A stretch of DNA of 64,000 nt from contig CATOSP010000001.1 of the NCBI GenBank assembly GCA_951812625.1, positions 62,001-126,000 on the forward strand. Direction: 5' to 3'. This document shows positions 1 through 8,521 of this stretch, piece after piece; position 1 is the first letter of the stretch, and each line of letters begins with the position of its first letter. This stretch comes from an uncultured Dehalococcoidia bacterium (lineage in GTDB: Bacteria > Chloroflexota > Dehalococcoidia > Lucifugimonadales > UBA3495). The translations under genes and the position numbers were made by a program. The notes beneath the pieces are model-generated. The model had not been told where the DNA came from. It made no database searches and saw only the letters and a list, made by a program, of their open reading frames with translations.

Positions 1-582
1 GGTGGTGGCGTAGCAAATATCGTTGCGCACGGTGGCAGAGGGGAACTTGTCCCTGATGGAGTCGATAGCCTGGGCCGTATCCCGGACCGAAAGTGTGGTC
101 TGGGTCAACACGGCCACGTCCAAACCCGTGTCCCAGTCAGGAAGCTGGCTGTCGGCGGCGTCGTCGACCAGGGTCATCTCCACCTGGCCCATGGTCCCCC
201 GGACTTCCTGGTGGCCCCGGTGTCCCACCAGCAAAACCCTCTTGCCTTGCCGGTGGTACTTCTTCGCCTCATTATGGACCCGGGTCACCAAGGGACACAC
301 GGCGTCAATGACTTTGAGGTTTCGTTCCTCCGCCTTGCGGAAGTCATCGGGCGGGGAACCGTGGGCCGAAAAGACCACGAGGGATCCCGCCGGGACCTCC
401 TCGATGGTTTCCACGGTGATGGCGCCCTTCCGTTCCAGATCATCCACTACATAGGGGTTGTGGACGATCTGGTGTTTGACGTACACGGGCGGGCCGAACT
501 TCTCCAGGCAAATCTCCACCACTTCGATGGCCCGCACAACCCCGGCGCAGAATCCTCGGGGCGAGCTCAGGGTTACCTCCAC
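1..582 (-). CDS. ispH: 4-hydroxy-3-methylbut-2-enyl diphosphate reductase, N-terminal 194 residues (runs off the left edge)
   Basis: This is the last enzyme of the MEP isoprenoid pathway, a cytosolic 4Fe-4S reductase making IPP and DMAPP from HMBPP. The translation starts VEVTLSSPRGFCAGVVRA, placing the first cluster cysteine at residue 12. The family motifs VYVKHQIVHN, FSAHG, DAVCPLVTRVH (second cysteine) and LTQTTLS follow, and NDICYATT carries the third cysteine at residue 190. I chose the GTG at 582 because an AGGAGG lies five bases upstream and the protein then begins exactly where the family does. Usual length is about 280-310 residues, so roughly a third is outside the window. It points away from thrC's stop, 50 bases off, on the same strand. 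Confidence 0.95.
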   Translation of the reverse strand, partial: MEVTLSSPRGFCAGVVRAIEVVEICLEKFGPPVYVKHQIVHNPYVVDDLERKGAITVETIEEVPAGSLVVFSAHGSPPDDFRKAEERNLKVIDAVCPLVTRVHNEAKKYHRQGKRVLLVGHRGHQEVRGTMGQVEMTLVDDAADSQLPDWDTGLDVAVLTQTTLSVRDTAQAIDSIRDKFPSATVRNDICYATT

Positions 583-632
583 CTTCAGCCTCCTTTACAG
601 ACCGTGACGCCCATACTCTGGCATATTACCCG

Positions 633-1811
633 TCAATTCGCTCCCTCGAGCAGGTGCATGTACTTGTACCCGGAGCCGGTGTTTAGCAGCACGACAGTAT
701 CGTCCGTGCGTATGACTCCTTCCCCAAGCAGCCGTTTCAGGCCCACGAGAGTGGCCGCTCCCTCGGGACAGGCTATGATCCCCTCGGCGGTGGCTATCTC
801 GTACATGCACTCGACCATGTCGCTGTCTTCCACCGCCAGGGCGGTGCCGCCGGTCTCCCGCAGAATGGAGAGTATCAGGTAGTCGGCAAAGGGACCGGGA
901 ACGCGCAGGCCGTCGGCGATGGTATGGGGGTTGGCCCAGGGTTCTGCGGTCTCGGACCCGTCGTGGAAGGCCCGGACGATGGGCTGGCATCCCTCGGCCT
1001 GTACTGCGATGAACCGGGGCATACGACCTTCCACCCAGCCCAGTTCCATTAACTCCTGAAACCCCTTGTGCATCCCGATGATGCCGGTGCCGCCTCCGGT
1101 GGGGTAGATGATGGTATCGGGCAGGCGCCAGCCGAGCTGCATGGCGATTTCCAGCCCCATGGTCTTCTTGCCCTCGGCCCGGTAAGGCTCCTTGAGGGTG
1201 GAGAGATCAAAGAGGCCCTGCTCATCGGCCACGGCAACGGCCTCACGGCCTGCGTCGCCGATGTGGCCGTTCACCAGGTTCAGGCTGGACCCGGTGACCA
1301 GGCATTCCTTCTGGTTGGCGTCCGGCGCGTCCTGGGGCATGAATACCCGGATGTCCAGACCGGCCCTGGCGCAGTAGGCGGCCGCGGCCCCGGCTGCGTT
1401 GCCCGCCGACGGCATGGTGAACCCGGTGGAGCCAAGTTCCCAGGCCTTGGATATGGCCACTGAAATGCCACGGGCCTTGAACGTCCCGGTCGGGTTCAGC
1501 CCCTCTTCTTTGACGAAAAGGCTCTTCATGCCCAGGTTGTCGGCCAGGTTCCGCGCCTCCAGAAGAGGGGTCCCGCCCTCTCCCAGGGTGACGACGTAGC
1601 CGGGGTCCTCCACCGGGAGGAACTCGGAAAACCGCCAGAGGTTATCGCCGCGTCCCGGCATCGAGTCCCGGTCCACTTCCCGGCCCAGCTTATCCAAGTC
1701 ATATCTCGCCAGCAGCACCTTACCGCAGCAGGCGCTCATCTTGCTGGGAACATTGTGGGGGTACGGGGCCCCGCACTGGCTGCATTCCAGGTGGTCAAGG
1801 TAATTGGTCAT
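633..1811 (-). CDS. thrC: threonine synthase
   Basis: This PLP enzyme converts O-phosphohomoserine to threonine. Residues 10-29 hold a Cys-rich zinc-ribbon-like head (C10, C13, C28, C29) common in archaeal and Chloroflexota forms. The Schiff-base lysine is K112 in NPTGTFKARG, and the phosphate-binding glycine loop PTGGGTGIIG lies near residue 227. The length of 392 residues is normal. The start ATG overlaps the stop of the upstream permease-RDD gene as ATGA, so the two are probably translationally coupled. A threonine-synthase-like enzyme with another substrate cannot be excluded, but all catalytic elements are present. Confidence 0.9.
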   Translation of the reverse strand: MTNYLDHLECSQCGAPYPHNVPSKMSACCGKVLLARYDLDKLGREVDRDSMPGRGDNLWRFSEFLPVEDPGYVVTLGEGGTPLLEARNLADNLGMKSLFVKEEGLNPTGTFKARGISVAISKAWELGSTGFTMPSAGNAAGAAAAYCARAGLDIRVFMPQDAPDANQKECLVTGSSLNLVNGHIGDAGREAVAVADEQGLFDLSTLKEPYRAEGKKTMGLEIAMQLGWRLPDTIIYPTGGGTGIIGMHKGFQELMELGWVEGRMPRFIAVQAEGCQPIVRAFHDGSETAEPWANPHTIADGLRVPGPFADYLILSILRETGGTALAVEDSDMVECMYEIATAEGIIACPEGAATLVGLKRLLGEGVIRTDDTVVLLNTGSGYKYMHLLEGAN

Positions 1812-3154
1812 ATATCAACCCCAGGCAGGATTTGTGCAGATGGCTGTGAAATTTCACCTGTGTCAGGAATATTTTGCACAGGCTCGACCGCTCCGGCCCC
1901 CCGCCAGCGGACTATAACCGTGTCGCAAATCAGGTCGTGGAGCCCGCGCTTGTCTTTCCGGAAAGCAATCATCAAGAAGCCGACGTAGAAAATCAGTCCC
2001 GAAAGCATCTGCGCCAAGGAGCGGCAGAACTTCCGGCCCAGCCCCGCCCTGGAGCCGTCCGGTCTCAAAACGTGCAAGCCAAGAGTGCGTTTGCCGGGTG
2101 AGACGGCCGGAATCCCAACCAGGGCCGCTATAACCACGATAATCAATACGGCCCCTGCAAATGCGAATGGCGGGCCTATCATGTTATTGAGGACATAGGA
2201 TAATAGGATGAAGCAGAGGATTATCGCGGCGAGGTCGATCAGGTAGGCCGCCAATCGTATCCAGAACCCCGCCGGGGTACCAGCCTGGGTCGGTAGAACT
2301 GCTCCGGCTGGCCGGGTAAGACCTCTGCCAACCGGGATGACGATGGCTAAGAAAGCGCCCACGGTCGCCAGCACGACCCCCAACGGGAAACCCCATAGCC
2401 ACCACAGTTCTGATGAGTACCGAGCTGCGCTAATCATGCCGCCTAAAGACGGGGTTGAAGGCGGCACGCCGACTCCGAGAAACGATAACGAAGACTCTAT
2501 GAAGAAGCCCATCAGCAAGGCCAGGCTAAAAGTTGCCGGGAATAGCACAATCCCGCGGCGGGCGGCAAGCCGGATTGGGCTTGAGGATGCGCCATCTTTC
2601 CGGACAGACTCGTAAACAAGGGTCATTGGCAGGAAGGCCGAAAACACACCTGCGCATACGATTACGTGTACAATCGCCGGTCCCATGGAAGCCATCACAA
2701 CAATGGACATAGAAACACCGACGATGAACGTGACGATGGCCAGCCCATAGAACGGGAGGACGAGTAGAGACGGCAGGAAATTCGGGGCAGGGGGAGCGCC
2801 TCCGATGCTGAGTGCAATGACTAACAGCCATGCGGCCAGGACGCCCAAAAAGGTTCCCAGGAGACCGATGTATAGATAATTTCTAAAACTTGCGACAACA
2901 CGGCTCAGTACGTCCCGGCCAAGATAGTCCGTTCCAAGGACATGGATTGAGCCGCCATCCGCGTATCCACCAGGAGGGGCGAAAATTGTGCGTTGGTTTA
3001 CAGCATTAGGATCATGGGTCGCCAGGACCGGGGCAAGGATTCCTGTCACCGCCATGACCAGAGCTACTGCGGCACCTGCAATTACAGTTGGGCGCAAGTA
3101 AAGAGTTTGGTCGCGCACGGCTCCAGTCTCTTGTACCAGATTGTGGAATGTCAA
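1808..3154 (-). CDS. DppC-like ABC transporter permease domain fused to a C-terminal RDD domain
   Basis: The N-terminal ~290 residues resemble the inner-membrane permease of peptide/nickel ABC importers. They carry the DppC signature VLGTDYLGRDVLSRVV, several hydrophobic helices and ESSLSFLGVGVPPSTPSLGG. The ATPase-contacting EAA loop is degraded (YESVRKDGASSSP where EAA-x3-G is expected). From about residue 295 a second membrane module begins (GFWIRLAAYLIDLAAII, then SPGKRTLGLHVLRPDG and KRGLHDLICDTVIV), the hallmark of RDD proteins. No partner permease, ATPase or binding protein lies beside it. The first codon is TTG; a GTG at 3119 is an alternative start. Function is unknown: it may be a transporter remnant or a repurposed membrane protein. 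Confidence 0.75.
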   Translation of the reverse strand: MTFHNLVQETGAVRDQTLYLRPTVIAGAAVALVMAVTGILAPVLATHDPNAVNQRTIFAPPGGYADGGSIHVLGTDYLGRDVLSRVVASFRNYLYIGLLGTFLGVLAAWLLVIALSIGGAPPAPNFLPSLLVLPFYGLAIVTFIVGVSMSIVVMASMGPAIVHVIVCAGVFSAFLPMTLVYESVRKDGASSSPIRLAARRGIVLFPATFSLALLMGFFIESSLSFLGVGVPPSTPSLGGMISAARYSSELWWLWGFPLGVVLATVGAFLAIVIPVGRGLTRPAGAVLPTQAGTPAGFWIRLAAYLIDLAAIILCFILLSYVLNNMIGPPFAFAGAVLIIVVIAALVGIPAVSPGKRTLGLHVLRPDGSRAGLGRKFCRSLAQMLSGLIFYVGFLMIAFRKDKRGLHDLICDTVIVRWRGAGAVEPVQNIPDTGEISQPSAQILPGVDI

Positions 3155-3467
3155 GACTGCAGAAGGCCCTAAAGCCCTGACGCTGTCCCAAGTCCCCGGA
3201 CGACGGAATTAGGAGGATTCCACTTTGAGATAGGCTCAAGTTTGCCGCGACCATCATACTCCAACGCAGTCTCAATATGCTATAATCGGGCTCCACATCT
3301 GACTTGAGGAGCGCCCCGGTTGAAGGTTCCCTCAAGAACGCCCCCCTTTTCCACAGCCAGTCCACCAGCAAGTTACCTGTGCCGCCGACGTCATAGTCCG
3401 GCGGGCTGACTGCTGTGCGCCAGCCGCGAGGACAGCGATCCCCGGAATCGGTAAATGAGGGTAGGAT
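3155..3467. other. Divergent intergenic region between the permease-RDD gene and prs
   Basis: These 313 bases separate divergent genes. I see an extended -10 promoter for prs (annotated separately). I see no gene, repeat or recognisable RNA element in the rest. Confidence 0.5.
3278..3286 (+). promoter_or_regulatory. Extended -10 promoter element upstream of prs
   Basis: TGC followed by a perfect TATAAT at 3281-3286 forms an extended -10 box. No good -35 hexamer lies 17 bases upstream, which fits extended -10 promoters. It is about 180 bases before the prs start codon. Confidence 0.4.
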
Positions 3468-4439
3468 ATGATTCCCGTCATGGACGAACTCAAAGTGTTT
3501 TCCGGTAATGCCCATATGGGACTGGCGGAAGATGTGTGCAGATACCTGAACATCCCCGTGGGAGAGGCGGAGGTGTTCAAATTCGCAAACGACAACACCT
3601 TCGTTCGTATCCTGGAAAACATTCGTCAGCGGGACGTCTTCATCATTCAACCCACCTGCGCCCCGGTCAATGACAACCTTATGGAATTGCTCATCATGAT
3701 CGACGCCTGCAAGCGGGCGTCGGCTGGGCGCATCACCGCGGTGGTCCCCTACTACGGGTATGGGCGCACCGACAAGAAGGACCAGCCGAGGGTGCCGATA
3801 ACCGCTCGGCTGGTGGCTGATCTCCTCTCCGCTGCAGGGGCCGACCGGCTTCTGACCGTGGACCTGCACGCGGGCCAGATACAGGGGTTCTTCAACATCC
3901 CGGTGGACGAGCTCACCGCTATGCCCATATTGACCGACTACTTCATAAAGAAGGAGATTTCCGATCTGGTGGTGGTGGCTGTTGATATCGGCATAAGCAA
4001 GAAGGCCAGGGACGTTGCCGAGCGCCTGGGCGCTCCGCTGGCCATCATCGAAAAGCGCAGGATGAGCAACGACGACGCCAGTGAGGTGATGAACGTCATC
4101 GGGGACGTGGATGGCAAGGTGGCCCTCACCTTCGACGACGAGATCGACACCGGCGGGACAGTATTGAACGCCGCAAGCGTGCTGGTTGAGCATGGAGTGA
4201 AGGAGGTCTACTGTTGCGCTACCCACCCGGTATTGTCCCAGAACGGGCCGGAGCGCATGTCCAACAGCCCGTTCAACGAGGTCGTAGTCACCGACACCAT
4301 CCCGCTGTCGGATGAGAAGCGCAACGGCAAGATCAGCGTTTTGTCCGTTGCGCCCCTGCTGGGCGAGGCCATTTCCCGCATCCACCAGGGTATGTCCGTC
4401 GGCCAGTTGTTCGACAAGCAGGCAGGGAGGTCTTTCTGA
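3468..4439 (+). CDS. prs: ribose-phosphate pyrophosphokinase
   Basis: The enzyme makes PRPP from ribose 5-phosphate and ATP for nucleotide, His and Trp synthesis. The 323 residues match the family length. Visible motifs are YYGYGRTDKKDQPRVPITA (ATP loop), TVDLHAGQIQGFF, DIGISKKARDVAERLG and the PRPP-binding loop FDDEIDTGGT. The ATG at 3468 has GAGGG six bases upstream; an internal ATG at 3480 would also give a normal N-terminus. The downstream amidohydrolase begins two bases after the stop, so the pair is one operon. A long reading frame on the opposite strand is only its shadow. Confidence 0.95.
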   Translation: MIPVMDELKVFSGNAHMGLAEDVCRYLNIPVGEAEVFKFANDNTFVRILENIRQRDVFIIQPTCAPVNDNLMELLIMIDACKRASAGRITAVVPYYGYGRTDKKDQPRVPITARLVADLLSAAGADRLLTVDLHAGQIQGFFNIPVDELTAMPILTDYFIKKEISDLVVVAVDIGISKKARDVAERLGAPLAIIEKRRMSNDDASEVMNVIGDVDGKVALTFDDEIDTGGTVLNAASVLVEHGVKEVYCCATHPVLSQNGPERMSNSPFNEVVVTDTIPLSDEKRNGKISVLSVAPLLGEAISRIHQGMSVGQLFDKQAGRSF

Positions 4440-4441
4440 AG

Positions 4442-5617
4442 ATGTACGATCTGATAGTTAAAGGCGGTACGGTCATCGACCCGTCCCAGGGTCTCAACGG
4501 CGTCAACGACGTGGCCGTGGAGGACGGAAAAATTGTCCGCGTCGCCCCGGACATCCCGCCAGAGGAAGCGACCCGAGTCCTGGACGTGGCCGGCAACCTC
4601 GTGGTCCCTGGCCTTATCGACGTCCACACCCACGTCTACGATGGCGTAAACGGCAACGGCGTCGAGGCGGACATCGGCGGCGTGCGGGCCGGCGTGACGA
4701 CGATGGTGGACGCGGGCAGTTCCGGATGCGACACCTTCGGGGGCTTTCCCCGGCACATCATTCCCAATAGCGCCACGGAGATCATCTGCTTCCTGCACAT
4801 CTGCCGCACCGGACTAGCCACCACCCCGGACATTTTCAGTCCTGCCAGCATCGATCTGGACAAGACCATACAGGTCGCCTCGGAGAACGGGCAGTTCATC
4901 TCCGGCATCAAGGCCCGCATGGTATCCCCAGCCCTGGAAATCATGGGCATGGAGATGCCCCGGGCGGCCAAGAGGGCGGCGCGCGAGGCCGGGGTCAAGC
5001 TCATGGTCCACATCGGCGACACCGAGCACCGGTACGATCCGAACGTCATCCGCGAGCTTCTTCCAATAATGGAGGAAGGCGACATAGTCACCCACCTGTT
5101 CACCGCCAACCCCGGCGGGGTAATCGACGCCAACGGCAATCTGGTGCCGGAAGCCCAGGAGGCGCGGGACCGGGGAGTCTGGCTGGACACGGCGCATGGG
5201 CGTTCAAACTTCAGCTTCGACGTGGGCCAGCGCATCTTGGACCAGGGTTTGATGCCCCACTGCATCAGCACCGACCTGACCCTGCCGGGCCGCCAGCGCA
5301 CGGTCCACAGTATGACCGAGATGATGACCCGGTTCCTGGCGATGGGGTTCACGATGGAGCAAGTGGTCACCATGTCCACCATGAATCCGGCCCAGGCAGT
5401 GGGAGTCGACGACCGCCTGGGAAGTTTTCAGGTGGGCAAGCAGGCGGACGTCTCCGTGCTGCGGGAGGAGGAAGGCGACTGGCTTCTCTACGATGTTCTG
5501 GGCAACTCCCGCACCCACGATAAAGCGCTGGCCCCGGTGGTAACGGTCAAGCGCGGCGAGGTCTATGAGGCCGGCTGGGGCCCCCGCCCCTGGGGCTGGG
5601 AACCGGACCGGGCGTAG
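4442..5617 (+). CDS. amidohydrolase/deacetylase-family metallohydrolase (dihydroorotase-like)
   Basis: This is a cytosolic amidohydrolase-superfamily enzyme with a TIM-barrel metal centre. The N-terminal beta-sandwich strand MYDLIVKGGTVIDP is typical. The metal ligands visible are PGLIDVHTHVY (His-x-His, about residues 62-64), the candidate carbamylated lysine in SGIKARMV, LMVHIGDTE, and a late Asp in HCISTDLT. It resembles D-aminoacylase or EF_0837-type deacetylases more than a biosynthetic dihydroorotase, because no pyr genes are near. GGGAGG lies about 11 bases before the ATG. The substrate cannot be named; its operon partner is prs. Confidence 0.75.
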   Translation: MYDLIVKGGTVIDPSQGLNGVNDVAVEDGKIVRVAPDIPPEEATRVLDVAGNLVVPGLIDVHTHVYDGVNGNGVEADIGGVRAGVTTMVDAGSSGCDTFGGFPRHIIPNSATEIICFLHICRTGLATTPDIFSPASIDLDKTIQVASENGQFISGIKARMVSPALEIMGMEMPRAAKRAAREAGVKLMVHIGDTEHRYDPNVIRELLPIMEEGDIVTHLFTANPGGVIDANGNLVPEAQEARDRGVWLDTAHGRSNFSFDVGQRILDQGLMPHCISTDLTLPGRQRTVHSMTEMMTRFLAMGFTMEQVVTMSTMNPAQAVGVDDRLGSFQVGKQADVSVLREEEGDWLLYDVLGNSRTHDKALAPVVTVKRGEVYEAGWGPRPWGWEPDRA

Positions 5618-5666
5618 GCATGACTGCGTGAGATACTCACGCGGCCTGTGACAATGGGAACATCCC

Positions 5667-6563
5667 GTGACCGATTATTACCCCATCATCCATATACAGC
5701 CCGATTGGATCCTTCAGCCAGAGGGGATGGGAAGTAAGAGGAAGTATTGGTATCAAGTACCGGAAGTGAACGAGTCGCAGTGGTTGCTCAAGCACCCAGC
5801 ACGACAGAGCAGTGGCGAGCATTGGGCTGAGAAAATCGTGGCTGAGGTAGCCGAGCTTCTTGGTGTACCCCATGCGAGGGTAGAATTAGCTGAATTACAG
5901 GGAAGAGTTGGCTCTATAACTGAGAACGTCGTTCCTGAGCATTTCGAGTTGATTCATGGGAACGAAGTCCTGGAGAGTGCAGTTTCCCAACAGGATACTG
6001 GCGAACTAAACTTTCACCTGTCGGACCATACCTTGGCGAACATCTGGCTGGCGCTGAACCAAGTTTTTGAGGTGGGAGACGCCACAAATGCCAAGCGCCA
6101 ATTCGCTCAATATCTAGTGCTAGACGCAGTGGTTGGAAACGTTGATCGCCATTCCGAAAACTGGGGGGTGTTGCGCGGCCAGGGTGGGACAGGTTTCTCG
6201 TGGTCTTTGGCTCTGTCTTATGATCACGGCTCATCTTTAGGCCGGGAGCTCTCCGACGAACAGCGGGACAGACGGTTGGCTGGTGACCGGGTAGGCGAGT
6301 ATGTGGAACGAGGACGTGGCGGCATCTTCTGGTCGTCGGCGGACGGACGCGGTTCAAGCCCGTTGCAGTTGGTCAGACTAGGGGCTGGTCTCCATCCTGA
6401 TCTGCTACACATGGCAGTATCAGCAGTACACAGTTTGGATAATGCGTCCCTCTGCAGTGTAGTAGACCGTGTGCCAGATGACTTGATGACTTCCCATGCA
6501 CGTTCATTCGCATTTGAAATGATGAGATATTGTAGGGAGCACATACTAGAGGCAATCCGTTGA
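5667..6563 (+). CDS. HipA-like serine/threonine or lipid-kinase-fold protein
   Basis: This 298-residue protein carries the catalytic core of HipA-type kinases. K42 in LLKHPA fits the ATP-binding lysine, the catalytic loop is GNVDRHSENWG (D160, H162, N165), and the metal-binding aspartate is D186 in SYDHGSSLG. It is shorter than E. coli HipA (about 440 residues) and lacks the N-terminal HipA domain and an HTH partner. The GTG start has only a weak GGGA ahead. Its stop overlaps the TTG start of the next gene as TTGA, so the two are coupled. Codons are visibly more AT-ending than those of the neighbours, suggesting horizontal transfer. It could be a toxin or a phosphotransferase regulator. Confidence 0.65.
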   Translation: MTDYYPIIHIQPDWILQPEGMGSKRKYWYQVPEVNESQWLLKHPARQSSGEHWAEKIVAEVAELLGVPHARVELAELQGRVGSITENVVPEHFELIHGNEVLESAVSQQDTGELNFHLSDHTLANIWLALNQVFEVGDATNAKRQFAQYLVLDAVVGNVDRHSENWGVLRGQGGTGFSWSLALSYDHGSSLGRELSDEQRDRRLAGDRVGEYVERGRGGIFWSSADGRGSSPLQLVRLGAGLHPDLLHMAVSAVHSLDNASLCSVVDRVPDDLMTSHARSFAFEMMRYCREHILEAIR

Positions 6564-7306
6564 GCGTAAGAACATTGTTCCTAGCGTGGCAGGATAAGGG
6601 TCCAAGCCGCACATGGTATCCCATAGGCCGCCTGGATGCCGATGTAGAAGGCCCTTCGTACCGTTTTCGTTACGTCGGAGGAGCTAAACGCGCGGTCAGA
6701 GAGAGCAGATTCTCGCCCCTCGCAAATTTCCCCAGTATGGACAGAGATTATCGATCATCCGAGTTGTTCTCCTTGTTCAAGAATCGGGTCATGTGGCCGA
6801 GTCGTCCGGACTTCAAGGACTATCTACAGTCCCTAGCGCTTACCGAGAGTGCAACTCCCGTTGATATGCTGGAGGTGAGCGGAGGCAATCGTGTGACGGA
6901 CTCTTATGAGGTTTTCCCCAGGCTGTTAAGGGATGCCGACGGAAATTTCGCTTGCCGGTTCTTTCTGCACGGTGGCAAGTACGTGAATGAAGCGGCGCAA
7001 GAGCGTCTCGGTTGCCTGCAAGACGGTGAACAGCTATATGTGGCTGTGGAATTGACCAATCCGCTCGGAGAATTAGGTTTGCAGATCCAGACGGTCAATT
7101 ACCACATGATCGGCTGGGCTCCGCGTTACTTGGCTCCTGATTTGGTAGAAATCAAAGCGCCCGGCGCACTTGAGGTAAAGGTAGTCCGCGTTAACCCGAT
7201 GCCCGCTCCATCATCTCAGCGCGTCTTGATTGAACTGCGCGGCAAGTGGAGCGAACATGAACCGATGAGCGGGGAAGATTACCAACCGCTGGTCGGAGAT
7301 CCGTAG
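6560..7306 (+). CDS. HIRAN-domain-like protein, partner of the HipA-like kinase
   Basis: The 248 residues show no enzyme motif in the first half. Residues about 145-192 read DGEQLYVAVELTNPLGELG and end MIGWAPRYLAPDL. This fits the HIRAN pattern (a strand, Glu-x-x-Asn-Pro, then Ile-Gly-x-x-Pro-Arg), a domain that binds DNA ends or single strands in HLTF/Rad5 and occurs alone in bacteria. The start is TTG, overlapping the kinase stop by four bases, so expression is coupled. AT-rich codon choice matches the kinase gene and not the flanks. Assignment rests on motif reading only; it could be another small beta-barrel domain. Confidence 0.45.
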   Translation: MSVRTLFLAWQDKGPSRTWYPIGRLDADVEGPSYRFRYVGGAKRAVRESRFSPLANFPSMDRDYRSSELFSLFKNRVMWPSRPDFKDYLQSLALTESATPVDMLEVSGGNRVTDSYEVFPRLLRDADGNFACRFFLHGGKYVNEAAQERLGCLQDGEQLYVAVELTNPLGELGLQIQTVNYHMIGWAPRYLAPDLVEIKAPGALEVKVVRVNPMPAPSSQRVLIELRGKWSEHEPMSGEDYQPLVGDP

Positions 7307-7311
7307 CCAGC

Positions 7312-8352
7312 CTACCGTCCTTGCCTATTCCGCCCCCGGAACTTCCTCACCACCGGCCGGAGCTTCGCCTTCAAGCTGAACCTTCGGCGCAGGTTTTGCG
7401 CCACCAGCGGAGCTACGTGGTTGTTCCCAGCCACCAGGGGAGCGACCCACTGGCGCAGCTCCTTCAGGGTTGGGGTTTTGGCGTCCCACGAGGGAACCAA
7501 TGAGTCCATCGGCTGCCACCGCTTCTGGCCGTGCAGCCGCGTCATCACTGTACCGCCAGCCTCCATTACCGCCAGCGCCCCGGCTGCCATATCCCACATC
7601 CGGGGCGCGCCTATCACCGCGTATTGCAGCACCCCGCAGGCGGTCATCGCCAGTTCATAAGCGATGCTGCCGGTGGTACGGACCTCGCCGGTCCTGCCCT
7701 TGAGTCCCTTGCCGAAACGGGTTGACTGCCCGAAGAACCCCGGCAGCCCCACCAGCCGGTTGTTCACTATCTCCTCGGACTCGTAGACCGCCGTCCGCTC
7801 TTCATAGTCCCGCCCACCGCCCCGCACAGCAACATTTGTATCCCGCCCACCGCCCCGCGCAGCAGCCGGTCCGGCGAAGCACCCGGCCCCGCGCCTGCAA
7901 TGGAGCACGAACCCGCCCCCTTCAACGGGCCAGGGGACGAACATTGCTCCGGCCAGCGGACGCCCCCGGTACAACACTCCAATGGACGATGCGAAGACCG
8001 GCAACCCGTTCAGGAAGTTTGTCGTGCCGTCCAGCGGGTCCAGAACCCACACTATGTCGTTGCACGGAGTCTCCGACTCTCCGGACTCGTCTCCCCCGCC
8101 TTCCTCTCCGAGGATGCTGTGCTCCGGGTACAATTTGCCAATCTCACGGATGAGGTATTCTTGGCAGGCCTTGTCGACCTCGGTCACCGGGTCCCGCTGC
8201 TCCTTGTCCTTGTACTCGACGGTAATCCGCTGACCGAAATGACTGGACAGAATCTCTCCCGCACCCTTGGCCAACTGCACCGCAGCGGCCTCTATCTCCT
8301 GGGCCAGACCATCGTCGGGAAGCGTGGATTGAACGGGTGTCAACTCAATCAT
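7312..8352 (-). CDS. inositol monophosphatase family protein
   Basis: This is a Mg-dependent sugar/inositol phosphatase of the IMPase/FBPase/CysQ fold. The key motifs are RDPVTEVD, ILGEEGG, WVLDPLDGTTNF (metal-binding DPxDGT) and GAPRMWDMAAGAL. It is long at 346 residues against about 260 for the family. The extra length is a basic C-terminal tail and an insert after LHCRRGAGCFAG that contains a duplicated GGGRD segment. Substrate could be inositol phosphate, fructose bisphosphate or PAP. It is convergent with the HIRAN-like gene, with only 5 bases between the stops. Confidence 0.85.
   Translation of the reverse strand: MIELTPVQSTLPDDGLAQEIEAAAVQLAKGAGEILSSHFGQRITVEYKDKEQRDPVTEVDKACQEYLIREIGKLYPEHSILGEEGGGDESGESETPCNDIVWVLDPLDGTTNFLNGLPVFASSIGVLYRGRPLAGAMFVPWPVEGGGFVLHCRRGAGCFAGPAAARGGGRDTNVAVRGGGRDYEERTAVYESEEIVNNRLVGLPGFFGQSTRFGKGLKGRTGEVRTTGSIAYELAMTACGVLQYAVIGAPRMWDMAAGALAVMEAGGTVMTRLHGQKRWQPMDSLVPSWDAKTPTLKELRQWVAPLVAGNNHVAPLVAQNLRRRFSLKAKLRPVVRKFRGRNRQGR
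7808..7864. repeat. In-frame short direct duplication inside the IMPase gene
   Basis: A 24-base unit at 7808-7831 recurs at 7841-7864 with one mismatch, offset by 33 bases (11 codons). It encodes the repeated GGGRD and lies in a variable insert, so it is probably a recent slippage duplication. Confidence 0.8.
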
Positions 8353-8447
8353 CAGTCGTCAGCGTCCACATGGCGTTTTGGGCGCAGTATAACATCCAGG
8401 AACTTCTCCCCCACTCCTCCTGCTGCTGACCCATTGCAAGAGTCGAA

Positions 8448-8476
8448 TTGGCCGGGCAATGCCCCACTGATATAAT
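8448..8476 (+). promoter_or_regulatory. Sigma-70-type promoter of the SDR gene
   Basis: TTGGCC at 8448-8453 and a perfect TATAAT at 8471-8476 are separated by exactly 17 bases. The SDR start codon lies 45 bases downstream. Confidence 0.65.
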
Positions 8477-8521
8477 CGGTCACCTACTCAAGAGCGAATC
8501 TAATGAGGGAGCCTTCGAAAT

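Noticed and set aside
3012..4385. Long minus-strand reading frame of 457 codons across prs
   Set aside because: It is antisense to a gene with all catalytic motifs, has no ribosome-binding site or recognisable domain, and arises from GC-biased codons.
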